The position numbers were made by a program, and so were the translations under genes. Positions 1 to 6,886 of a DNA stretch of 45,422 nt are shown here, piece after piece; within the stretch, counting starts at the first letter, position 1; every line of letters starts with the position of its first letter. The notes beneath the pieces are model-generated. The model did no database searches and was not told the origin of the DNA. It saw only the letters and a program-made list of their open reading frames with translations. Origin of the DNA: Zoogloea ramigera (GTDB lineage Bacteria; Pseudomonadota; Gammaproteobacteria; Burkholderiales; Rhodocyclaceae); the NCBI RefSeq assembly GCF_006539865.1, contig NZ_BJNV01000040.1:1-45422 (forward strand), given 5' to 3'.

Positions 1-166
1 GTAGGCGCGGCAGTGGGAATGGCTGGGTAATGGATGCACGGGCGGCGGCGGAATAGACGCCTGAAAGCGGCAACACTTCCGGCTTGAAGCGCGCAGCGGA
101 GATTGATTTTTCGGGCAGGGGAAAAAGCCGCGAGGAACGCTGATTTTTTCAACAGCCTGCTAGCCT
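1..166. mobile_element. Probable end of an insertion sequence (partial, cut by window edge)
   Basis: This stretch has no convincing gene of its own. It ends in a T-rich tract followed by CAACAGCCTGCTAG (about 144-167), a type of sequence I associate with the outer ends of some insertion sequences and their remnants in betaproteobacteria. The reading frame of the next gene starts inside it at a TTG codon, which suggests the segment inserted into or replaced the 5' end of that gene. No transposase is visible because the window begins here. The assignment rests on end-like appearance only, so the family is left open. Confidence 0.35.
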
Positions 167-591
167 ACCTGGAGCTGGGTTATGTCCCGGAGATCGACTG
201 CACGCATTACCTGTCACCCCTCGTCGGCGCAGCTCCTCACGAGTTCGGCCTCCGCTTCGCCGTGCACGCACCCTGGATCACCGGCCTCGAAGGCCAGAAA
301 CGCGCCCAGCCCGGCAAGAAGTGGGCGGGCTTCCTGCAGAACGCCATCGACGACTTCCCCGCACTCGCCGCCAATGGTTTCCGGATCGAAGGTGAGTTCC
401 TCTTCCACCCCATCCGCCTCGACCCCGCGATCCTCGCTGACGCCTACCCCGACACCCTGGCCGATGCCCTCGAGCCCGTCGACGAAGCCCTCGCCCACCT
501 CGCCGCGGCCCTGCCCGAGTTCGACCGCCTGATCGAAGCCGCGCAGTCACACTTTGGGCGCCAAGCCATCGACGCCACGCCGCCGGGCTGA
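103..591 (+). CDS. Hypothetical protein, probably 5'-truncated
   Basis: The open frame encodes up to 162 residues from a TTG codon and is not recognised. The part from about residue 20 onward (YLELGYVPEID..., then HEFGLRFAVHAPWITG and an acidic, alanine-rich helical C-terminus) looks like real protein sequence with codon use like the rest of the window. The first 20 or so residues are encoded by the IS-end-like segment, and no ATG/GTG with a Shine-Dalgarno sequence precedes the conserved-looking part. I infer a gene that lost its native start, possibly a pseudogene. No transmembrane segment, signal peptide or catalytic motif is evident. It converges on the DUF4442 gene, with a GC-rich hairpin between them. 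Confidence 0.5.
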   Translation: MIFRAGEKAARNADFFNSLLAYLELGYVPEIDCTHYLSPLVGAAPHEFGLRFAVHAPWITGLEGQKRAQPGKKWAGFLQNAIDDFPALAANGFRIEGEFLFHPIRLDPAILADAYPDTLADALEPVDEALAHLAAALPEFDRLIEAAQSHFGRQAIDATPPG

Positions 592-602
592 CGATTCATC
601 AC

Positions 603-625
603 GCCGGGGCCATCAACGCCCCGGC
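603..625. terminator. GC-rich hairpin between convergent genes
   Basis: A perfect 8-bp inverted repeat, GCCGGGGC and GCCCCGGC, is separated by a 7-nt loop. It lies between the convergent hypothetical gene and the DUF4442 gene and covers the stop codon of the latter (613-615). It lacks a clear U-tract on either strand, so bidirectional terminator function is inferred from position and stem strength. Confidence 0.4.
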
Positions 626-1104
626 TTCCTCCGCACGTACAGCGTCTTCTCCACCGTCGCCACCACCTCGCCCTGGCGGTTGGTCACGTCCACGGCAAAC
701 ACCGGCTCGTGCTTGTCGCCGCCGGCGGTGGCGCGGCGGATTTCCTCGACCTGCTCCGGCGTGATGCGGAAGATCGCGCGCACGGTGCCGCGGCCGGGCA
801 GCCGGTAATCGATGCGCGACGCCTTGTCCCACACCACATAGTCGCGCCCCAGGCGGTGCATCACCAGCAGCGCGAAGAACGGGTCGGTCATCGCAAACAG
901 CGAGCCGCCGAAGTGGGTGCCCATGTAGTTGCGGTTGAGGAGGCCCAGGCGCATCCGCACGCGGGCTTCCAGGTAATCGGAGGCGAGGTGCTCCACATGG
1001 ATGCCGGCGCCGATGAAGGGCGGCCACAGGTTCATCAGCAGGCGCAGGGTGCCGGCGCGGAGCTTCACGTTGCGCATGAAGCCCTGTTTGAGCTTGGCGC
1101 TCAC
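613..1104 (-). CDS. DUF4442 / YiiD-type hotdog-fold protein
   Basis: This 163-residue protein matches the DUF4442 family, relatives of hotdog-fold acyl-CoA thioesterases. Visible hallmarks are the central [20 protein letters not shown] stretch, where the hotdog helix and G-rich loop sit, and the C-terminal beta-strands ending [13 protein letters not shown]. It has no signal peptide and should be cytosolic. The GTG start at 1104 overlaps the ruvA stop codon by four bases (GTGA), so the two genes are probably translationally coupled. The family has no firmly established substrate; a role in acyl-thioester metabolism is plausible but inferred. Confidence 0.8.
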   Translation of the reverse strand: MSAKLKQGFMRNVKLRAGTLRLLMNLWPPFIGAGIHVEHLASDYLEARVRMRLGLLNRNYMGTHFGGSLFAMTDPFFALLVMHRLGRDYVVWDKASRIDYRLPGRGTVRAIFRITPEQVEEIRRATAGGDKHEPVFAVDVTNRQGEVVATVEKTLYVRRKPGR

Positions 1105-1691
1105 GCCTTCGACAGCCCCTTCAAGGCCTGGCGGATGCCGTCCGACACGCCCACGCCTTCGGGCAGCGTCTTGACCGCGCCGAGGGCCTCCTTCTCGTTG
1201 TAGCCCAGCGCCAGCAGCGCGTTGACGATGTCGGCCCGGTCGTCGCCGGGCAGGTTCGCGGTGACGCTGCCGGCCACCGCCGGCAGGGCCTTGGCGAGCT
1301 TGTCGCGGAGCTCGAGGAGCAGGCGCTCGGCGGTCTTCTTGCCGATGCCGGGAATCTTCACCAGCCGGCCGGACTCCTGCAGCGCGATGGCCTGGGCGAG
1401 GTCGTGCACCGACAGCCCGGAGAGCACCGCCAGCGCGGTGCGGGCGCCGATGCCGGCCACCTTGAGGAGCTGGCGGAAGGCGGCGCGCTCGTCCTCGGTG
1501 GCGAAGCCGTACAGGAAGTGTCCGTCCTCGCGCACCGCCATGTGGGTTGCGAGGCTGACGTTCTGGCCAAGGGCCGGCAGGCCGTAGAAGGTGCTCATCG
1601 GCACCTCGAGCTCATAGCCGACGCCGTTTACGTCGACGAGGATCTGCGGGGGGTTCTTTTCGGCCAGGCGGCCGGTGATGCGTCCGATCAT
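1101..1691 (-). CDS. ruvA: Holliday junction branch migration protein RuvA
   Basis: RuvA forms tetramers that bind Holliday junctions and load the RuvB helicase during recombinational repair. The 196-residue protein has the normal family length. It starts [12 protein letters not shown], the typical N-terminal OB-fold opening. Next come the two helix-hairpin-helix segments ([19 protein letters not shown] near 75-93 and [19 protein letters not shown] near 110-128), and a small C-terminal helical domain that contacts RuvB ([17 protein letters not shown]). It has an ATG start. Unusually, neither ruvC upstream nor ruvB downstream is adjacent: a GST gene precedes it and a DUF4442 gene overlaps its end. 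Confidence 0.97.
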   Translation of the reverse strand: MIGRITGRLAEKNPPQILVDVNGVGYELEVPMSTFYGLPALGQNVSLATHMAVREDGHFLYGFATEDERAAFRQLLKVAGIGARTALAVLSGLSVHDLAQAIALQESGRLVKIPGIGKKTAERLLLELRDKLAKALPAVAGSVTANLPGDDRADIVNALLALGYNEKEALGAVKTLPEGVGVSDGIRQALKGLSKA

Positions 1692-1728
1692 GGGGCGTTG
1701 GGAAGTGGGAAGTGGGAAGTGGGGAAGA
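1692..1728. repeat. Short tandem GGGAAGT repeat
   Basis: The gap between ruvA and the GST gene holds about three and a half head-to-tail copies of a GGGAAGT heptamer (about 1699-1724). The same purine-rich motif, in the opposite orientation (ACTTCCC), recurs between nirM and nirC near 29772-29800. It is a low-complexity tract; no function can be read from it. Confidence 0.7.
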
Positions 1729-1730
1729 GG

Positions 1731-2345
1731 CTATTCGAAGCGGGTGGCCATGAAGGCCGGCAGCGCCTCGGCCTGGGCTGACAGGGCGGCGAGGTGGGGG
1801 TAGTCGCTGTCGGCGACGAGGCCGGGCGCGGTGGCATGGATGAAGCGCCAGGCCACCGCCACGGTGATGTCGGCCTGGGTGGGGGCGTCGCCGCACAGCC
1901 AGTCGCCCTCGCTGGGCACCCGCCTCTCGAGCTCGCCGAAGGTGTCGCGGATCTGCCCCTCGACCCGCCGCAGCCAGCCCAGGTCGCGGCTCTCCAGGGG
2001 GCGGACCTTGGTTTCGTAGACGCGGTGCACGCCCTTCTCGGCGGCGGCCAGCCCGAAGCCGGTGAGCTGCAGGCAGCGCTTCAGCTGCTCCGGGCCGGCG
2101 GGCCAGAGGCTGCGGCCGGCCGGCGCGGTGCGCTCGAACCAGTCGATGATGTGGCTGCTGTCCACCAGCAGCTCGCCGTCGTCGAGCACCAGGGTCGGCG
2201 CCTTGGTGAGGGGGTTGATGGCGTGGAACTCGTCGAAATTGCGAAACACCGACAGGCTCTGGTGCTCGAAGGGGATGCCGAGCATCCGCGCGGTGATGAC
2301 GGTGCGCCGGACGAAGGGTGAATCGAGCAGGCCGACGATTTTCAT
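1731..2345 (-). CDS. Glutathione S-transferase family protein
   Basis: The 204-residue protein has the two-domain GST layout. An N-terminal thioredoxin-like domain (about 1-77) contains the SPFVRR active-site turn, the cis-proline region NPLTKAPTLVLDDG and the glutathione gamma-glutamyl contact VDSSHIIDWFE. A helical C-terminal domain follows, with the late motif DAPTQADITVAVAWRF. The length is typical of bacterial GSTs and no signal peptide is present. The substrate cannot be inferred; glutathione conjugation or a related thiol-transfer reaction in the cytosol is expected. It is read in the same direction as ruvA, 39 nt upstream of it. Confidence 0.88.
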   Translation of the reverse strand: MKIVGLLDSPFVRRTVITARMLGIPFEHQSLSVFRNFDEFHAINPLTKAPTLVLDDGELLVDSSHIIDWFERTAPAGRSLWPAGPEQLKRCLQLTGFGLAAAEKGVHRVYETKVRPLESRDLGWLRRVEGQIRDTFGELERRVPSEGDWLCGDAPTQADITVAVAWRFIHATAPGLVADSDYPHLAALSAQAEALPAFMATRFE

Positions 2346-2378
2346 GGTTTCACTCCGTAAGGCAGGGGAATCGGGGTT

Positions 2379-3065
2379 TCAGGCGGCCCGGCCGGCGAGG
2401 AAGCCCGCCAGGTCGTGCAGGCTGCCGGCCAGCGGCACACCGGCGGCACGCACGTCGTCGGCGGGGGCCAGCAGGTCGGGCACCATCACCACCCGGGCGC
2501 CGGCGGCCAGGGCGCCGCGCACGCCAGCGTTGGAGTCTTCCAGCACCAGGCAGTTCGCCACCGGTACGCCGAGGCGCTCGGCGGCCTTCAAAAAGATGTC
2601 CGGCGCCGGCTTGCCGCGGCTCACCTCGTCGCCGCACACCATGCCGTGCACCCGGCCGAGCAGGCCGGCGGCGGCGAGCTTGGGCTCGGCCCGGGAGCGC
2701 CGCGTGGACGTCGCCACCACGCGGCCCAGGGCCAGCGTGTCGAGCACGTCGAAGAGGTCGGTGACGCCTTGCATCAGCGGGATCGCGCTGCTCATGATGC
2801 GCGCCTCGTAGATCCGCCCGAAGTGCTCGTAGAGCTGGTCCACCGGGAAATCGTCGCCCAGGTGGCGGCGGATCACGTGCTGGCCGTCCTTCGAGTTGAG
2901 GCCGACCATCGCCAAGCCAAGCTCGGGCGGCCACTCGAAGCCCATCTCGGCCGCCGCCGCCGCGACGGTGGCCAGGGCGACCCGCTCGCTGTCGAGCAGC
3001 AGGCCGTCCATGTCGAAGATGACGCCGTGGATGTCGAGGGCGGCGAAGGCAGGTGCAAAACTCAT
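2379..3065 (-). CDS. HAD superfamily hydrolase (subfamily IA, phosphatase-like)
   Basis: This 228-residue protein carries all four haloacid dehalogenase motifs. Motif I is FDMDG with the nucleophile at D18 and the acid/base at D20. Motif II is VVATSTRR, motif III the lysine of SRGKPAPDIF, and motif IV VLEDSNAG. A helical cap lies between motifs I and II, as in subfamily IA (beta-phosphoglucomutase and phosphoglycolate phosphatase relatives). The substrate is unknown. I chose the ATG at 3065 because motif I follows directly and because it overlaps the prenyltransferase stop codon by four bases, implying coupling. The frame stays open far upstream only as a shadow of the prenyltransferase gene. 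Confidence 0.9.
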   Translation of the reverse strand: MSFAPAFAALDIHGVIFDMDGLLLDSERVALATVAAAAAEMGFEWPPELGLAMVGLNSKDGQHVIRRHLGDDFPVDQLYEHFGRIYEARIMSSAIPLMQGVTDLFDVLDTLALGRVVATSTRRSRAEPKLAAAGLLGRVHGMVCGDEVSRGKPAPDIFLKAAERLGVPVANCLVLEDSNAGVRGALAAGARVVMVPDLLAPADDVRAAGVPLAGSLHDLAGFLAGRAA

Positions 3066-4018
3066 GACAGGGCTCCGGGCCAGCGTCCGAGCGCCAGGGT
3101 GGCGGCCAGGACGAGGCCATGCAGGTGGGCGGCGGCGATCGTCAACCGGAGGGCCGGCGCCAGCTCGCAAGGTTCGGCCGCGTGGGCGAGCAGGCTGCGC
3201 GCCGCACGGAACGACAGGATCAGCGTGAGCGCCGCGGCCGCCGCGCCCTGGGGCAGGTAGCCGCGCCCGACCATCAGCACCAGCCAGCCGTAGGCCGCCA
3301 GCACCAGGCCGAGCCAGGCCCACTTGGCCCCATCCGGGCCGAGGCGCACCACCAGCGTGCGCTTGCCGGCGGCCGCGTCGCCGCGCTGGTCGGGGAACTC
3401 GTTGATGAACAAAATCGCCGCCACCAGCAGCGCATACGACAGCCCGGCCTGCAGCGGCGCGAGGGCGAAGGCGGCGCGCTGCACGTAATCGCTGCCCACC
3501 ACCACCAGCAGCCAGCCGGCCGCCACCGCGGCTTCGCCCAGCCCGCGGGAGGCCAGCGCCAGCGGCGGCGCGCTGTAGGCCCAGCCGATCAGCAGCCCGG
3601 CCAGCCCGATGACGATTAAACCAGGCCCCGCCTGCCACGCCAGCCACAGCCCCGCCGGCACCACGGGCAGCAGCAGGCCCCAGCCGAGGCGCGCCGTCTC
3701 GGCCTCGCTGAGCACGCCGTTCTGGATGAAGCGGCTGCCGCCGGTAAAGGGAAAGACCCGCTCGACGTTGGCCGCGTCGGCGCCGCTGCGGGCATCAAAG
3801 TAATCGTTGAGCACGTTGATGCCGGCGTGGGCCAGCAGCGCGAAGAACACCGTGGCCGCGGCCCGGCCGGCGTCGACCGGCACGCCGCTGCCGTGGGCCA
3901 CCGCGAGGCCGATCAGGCAGGCGCACAGGGTCACGCCCAGAAAGGCCGGGCGGGTGGCGAGCAGGCCGGCCAGAAACGGCCGGGCGCGCAGGGAGGGCAG
4001 CGGTTCGGAAGGAGTCAC
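3062..4018 (-). CDS. UbiA/MenA-family prenyltransferase
   Basis: An integral membrane prenyltransferase with about nine hydrophobic segments. Both Asp-rich magnesium-diphosphate motifs are present: NDYFDARSGAD (about 71-81) and NEFPDQRGD (about 206-214). The FTGGSRFIQNGVLS stretch resembles 1,4-dihydroxy-2-naphthoate prenyltransferase (MenA). It should attach a polyprenyl chain to an aromatic acceptor. No other menaquinone genes are in the window, so the acceptor is open. I favour the GTG at 4018 (318 aa); a longer open frame to 4138 adds a non-membrane leader without a good ribosome binding site. The gene diverges from the O-antigen-ligase-like gene and overlaps the HAD gene start. Confidence 0.85.
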   Translation of the reverse strand: MTPSEPLPSLRARPFLAGLLATRPAFLGVTLCACLIGLAVAHGSGVPVDAGRAAATVFFALLAHAGINVLNDYFDARSGADAANVERVFPFTGGSRFIQNGVLSEAETARLGWGLLLPVVPAGLWLAWQAGPGLIVIGLAGLLIGWAYSAPPLALASRGLGEAAVAAGWLLVVVGSDYVQRAAFALAPLQAGLSYALLVAAILFINEFPDQRGDAAAGKRTLVVRLGPDGAKWAWLGLVLAAYGWLVLMVGRGYLPQGAAAAALTLILSFRAARSLLAHAAEPCELAPALRLTIAAAHLHGLVLAATLALGRWPGALS

Positions 4019-4155
4019 GACATGGAGGCGCTGGATGGCTGAAGCCTGCCAATGCTGCGGTGCGCCGCAGCGGCGGTCAAGCCGGGCAGGGTGCAGCGAC
4101 AAAGCGCGGCCCAATCGGTTAGCATCGCCGGCTGTCATCGTTCCGCCTTTGCGCC

Positions 4156-6564
4156 GTGGAAACCACCGCCCCGCCCTCCTCCCGACACCCCTCCAGCAGC
4201 GTCGGCCCGCGCCTCTACGGAATGCTGGCGGCCCTCGCGGCCCTGGCCGCGCTGGCCGGCTGGTTCGCGGTCTACCCCCTCGACCGCTGGGTCGCCGGCG
4301 TCCTGCTGGGCCTCTACGGCCTCACCGTCGCGCTGCGGCCGGCCCTCTGGCTGGTGCTGATGCCGGCGCTCTGGCCGGTGGTCGATCTGGCCCCCTGGAG
4401 CGGCCACATCCACCTCACCGAAAGCGACGCGCTGGCCCTCACGACCCTGGCCGCCCTCGGCCTTCGCGAGGCGCTCGCCCCGCCCCCCACCACCCTGGCC
4501 GGGTGGGCCCCGGTCAAGCTGACGGTGAGCGCGCTGGCCCTCTTCGGGCTGCTGGCGGCGGGCGTGCTCATCTCGGGCCTCCGCGGCCTCGGCCCGCAGC
4601 CGGTTTTCGACGCGGCGGCGCTGGTCGGCTACAACACACCGCTCAATGCGCTGCGGGTCGGCAAGGGCTTCGTGCTGGCCTTTGCGCTGATCCCCTTCCT
4701 GCACCTGGCCGTCCGCCGGGACGGCGAGGCAGCCCTCGGGCGGATCGTCACCGGCCTCACACTGGGCCTTGCCACCTGCGGCCTGGCGGCCCTGTGGGAG
4801 CGCCTGGCCTTCCCCGGCTTCACCAATTTTGGCGCCGACTACCGCAGCTCGGCCCTGTTCTGGGAGATGCACGTGGGCGGCGCCGCCCTCGATGCCTGGC
4901 TGGCCCTGGCCCTGCCCTTCGCGCTGGCCGCCATCGCCCGTGCCCGCCACCCCCTCGCCCGGGGCCTGGCCCTGGGGGTGCTGATCCTCGGTTTCTACGC
5001 CGCCTTCACCACCTTCTCGCGGATCGTCTATGGCGCGATGCTGATCGCCGCGGCCATCCTCGGCGGGCTGGCGCTGCTGCGGCCCGCCACCGGCGCCACG
5101 GCAGCGCCGCGCCCGCGGCCGGCCAGCCTGCTGCTGCTCACGGGAGTACTGATCGCAGGCTGCGCGCTGAGCTTCTCGGAGGGCGGCTACCGCGCCCTGC
5201 TCGCCTTTGCCGGGCTGGCGGTGCTCGGCTACGCAGCGGGCGGAGCCCTCGCCGGCGCCACCACCGCGCGGGTGGCGGGCGGCGTGGTGGGCGGGCTGCT
5301 GCTCACGGGGCTCAGCGTGGTGGCGATGCTGGCGCTGCCCAAGGGGGTCTATCTGGCCTATGGCGTGGCCTGGCTGATCACCGCCGGTGCCCTCGCCGCC
5401 ACGCGCCGCAGCGCCCTGCCGCGCCCCGGGCTGACGCTGGCGCTGCTCACCTGGCTCGCCGGCACGACGGTGCTCATCAGCGCCTTCTGGAGCATCAGCC
5501 ACAGCTTTGCCGGCACCGCGGTGGGGGCCGCCCTGGCGCTGGCGCTGCTGGCGCGCCAGGCCCTGGGCGGCACGCCCCTGTGGACACCCCGCCTGCAGGA
5601 AGCCCCCGGCGTGGCCATTGCCCTCGCGATGGCCGGGATGCTGGTGACAACGCTCGGCAGCTATTACATGGGCGACCGCCTGGGTGCGACCGGCAACGAC
5701 ATCGAGATCCGCTCCCGGCACTTCAAGCTGAGCCTGGGCCTGGTGCCCGCGGGCATCGACAGCCTGGTGGGCATCGGCCTGGGGCGTTATCCGGCGGCCT
5801 ATTTCTGGGAGCCGGGCGCCCCCCGCCCGAGCGCCCTCGGCCTTGGCCACGACGACAGCGGAGCCTTCATCCAGATCGGGCCGCCGGCAGGGGTGACCGA
5901 ACCCATCCGGTTCTCCCAGCGCATCCCGATCGACACCGCCGGGGTCGCCCGTTACAGCCTCAAGGCGCGCAGCGAGCAGGATGCCGTCGTCAGCGTGAGC
6001 ATCTGCCGCAAACACCTCCTCTACAGCGACAGTTGCGCCACCCAGAGCCTCCCGATCACCGGCGGCAAGGGCTGGCAGACCGTCGCTGGCCAGTTTGACG
6101 ATGTGCCCGGCCCCCTGCGGCCACCCAGGCTGGCGGTGTTCAGCGTCGAGGTCGGCGCCCCCGCTGCGGTGGATCTCTCCAGCTTCGCCCTGGTGGACGC
6201 CCGCTGGCAGCCCCTGCTGGCCAATGGCGACCTGGCGCGTGGCACCGACTTCTGGTTCTTCACCTCCGACCACGAGCACCTGCCCTGGCACGCCAAGAAC
6301 CTGTTCGTGCACACCTACGTCGAGCAGGGCCTCCTCGGCGTCACGGCCCTCGCCCTGATCCTGGCCACCGCTGCCCTGCGGCTGTTCCGGCAGGCCCTGC
6401 GCGGTCAGACGCTGGCCCCGACCGTGCTGGCGGCCGTCGCCGGTGTGCTCACCGTGGGGATGGTGGACAGCTTGATGGACATGCCCCGGATCACCGTCTT
6501 CCTGCTGTTGCTGCTGTGGCTGGCGCTGACCCTCCGCCAGCCGCCCGGCCCGCACCCCCAATAA
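4156..6564 (+). CDS. O-antigen ligase/polymerase-like membrane protein with inserted extracytoplasmic domain
   Basis: The protein is 802 residues from a GTG start, with about a dozen transmembrane segments. It shows the Wzy_C/WaaL layout: an SLGLVPAGIDSLVGIGLGRYP stretch near 535-550 and the HAKNLF...EQGLLG motif near 712-728, followed by final membrane helices. Proteins of this family polymerise or transfer polysaccharide at the periplasmic face. About 130-150 residues lie between the two motifs (about 555-700), where most members have a short loop. They look like a beta-sandwich carbohydrate-binding domain (FIQIGPPAG, then GWQTVAGQFDD and VDLSSFALVDARW). An alternative ATG is at 4222. The beta-helix genes downstream support a polysaccharide role, but the substrate is unknown. 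Confidence 0.8.
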   Translation: METTAPPSSRHPSSSVGPRLYGMLAALAALAALAGWFAVYPLDRWVAGVLLGLYGLTVALRPALWLVLMPALWPVVDLAPWSGHIHLTESDALALTTLAALGLREALAPPPTTLAGWAPVKLTVSALALFGLLAAGVLISGLRGLGPQPVFDAAALVGYNTPLNALRVGKGFVLAFALIPFLHLAVRRDGEAALGRIVTGLTLGLATCGLAALWERLAFPGFTNFGADYRSSALFWEMHVGGAALDAWLALALPFALAAIARARHPLARGLALGVLILGFYAAFTTFSRIVYGAMLIAAAILGGLALLRPATGATAAPRPRPASLLLLTGVLIAGCALSFSEGGYRALLAFAGLAVLGYAAGGALAGATTARVAGGVVGGLLLTGLSVVAMLALPKGVYLAYGVAWLITAGALAATRRSALPRPGLTLALLTWLAGTTVLISAFWSISHSFAGTAVGAALALALLARQALGGTPLWTPRLQEAPGVAIALAMAGMLVTTLGSYYMGDRLGATGNDIEIRSRHFKLSLGLVPAGIDSLVGIGLGRYPAAYFWEPGAPRPSALGLGHDDSGAFIQIGPPAGVTEPIRFSQRIPIDTAGVARYSLKARSEQDAVVSVSICRKHLLYSDSCATQSLPITGGKGWQTVAGQFDDVPGPLRPPRLAVFSVEVGAPAAVDLSSFALVDARWQPLLANGDLARGTDFWFFTSDHEHLPWHAKNLFVHTYVEQGLLGVTALALILATAALRLFRQALRGQTLAPTVLAAVAGVLTVGMVDSLMDMPRITVFLLLLLWLALTLRQPPGPHPQ

Positions 6565-6565
6565 T

Positions 6566-6885
6566 CCTGGAAACGGCAGTTGACCGCTTTTCGTAACCTC
6601 AAGAACCGCATGAGCAAACGCTTTCGTACCTTCGCAGACGCTCACCCGGAGGGTGATAGCGCTACACGCCCGCTGGCACGCCTGCGCGGGCGCCTGGCTT
6701 TGTCACTCCGCCTTGCAGGCATGAGCCTGCCGCGTTGTCGCGAGAAAGCGCCGGGCCGCCCCAAGCTTTCTCGCGGCCCCCTCGGGGGGCAGGAGCGCCG
6801 CATCGCGGCGTCTCCGGGGGTGGAGCTCTTCGCGCCAGACACCCGCCCAGACGCACCAGCAAGCGCGTCCAACTACCGTTTCTAG
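6566..6885 (+). repeat. MITE-like repeat, copy A, with nested 87-bp insertion
   Basis: The element is bounded by imperfect terminal inverted repeats: CCTGGAAACGGCAGTTG (6566-6582) and CAACTACCGTTTCTAG (6870-6885). It begins two bases after the stop codon of the ligase-like gene and ends one base before the ATG of the beta-helix gene. Compared with the copy at 45184-45421 (opposite orientation) it carries an extra 87-nt block (6742-6828) rich in GC palindromes. A frame runs from a TTG in the left TIR (6580) to a TAG in the right TIR (6883-6885), giving 101 residues. I do not annotate it as a gene. Family membership is certain from the three copies; mobility is inferred. Confidence 0.85.
6742..6828. 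repeat. 87-bp GC-rich insertion nested in MITE copy A
   Basis: This block is absent from the otherwise collinear copy at 45184-45421 and is exactly 29 codons long, so the element's open frame is kept. Its first 49 nt, read on the minus strand, match 36663-36711 with about six mismatches (shared core GGGGCGGCCCGGCGCTTTCT) and resemble 24706-24754. It is therefore one member of a second dispersed intergenic repeat family. It contains two strong hairpins, GAGAAAGC/GCTTTCTC and GCCCCC/GGGGGC. Confidence 0.75.
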
Positions 6886-6886
6886 A

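Noticed and set aside
4135-6645. 836-codon open frame on the minus strand opposite the O-antigen-ligase-like gene
   Set aside because: Gln/Gly/Ala-rich shadow frame caused by high GC at third codon positions; the plus strand has a clear membrane protein with family motifs.
6580-6885. 101-residue frame inside MITE copy A as a coding gene
   Set aside because: Kept as a finding rather than a gene call: it has no Shine-Dalgarno, no recognised domain, and only weak evidence for selection from two copies.
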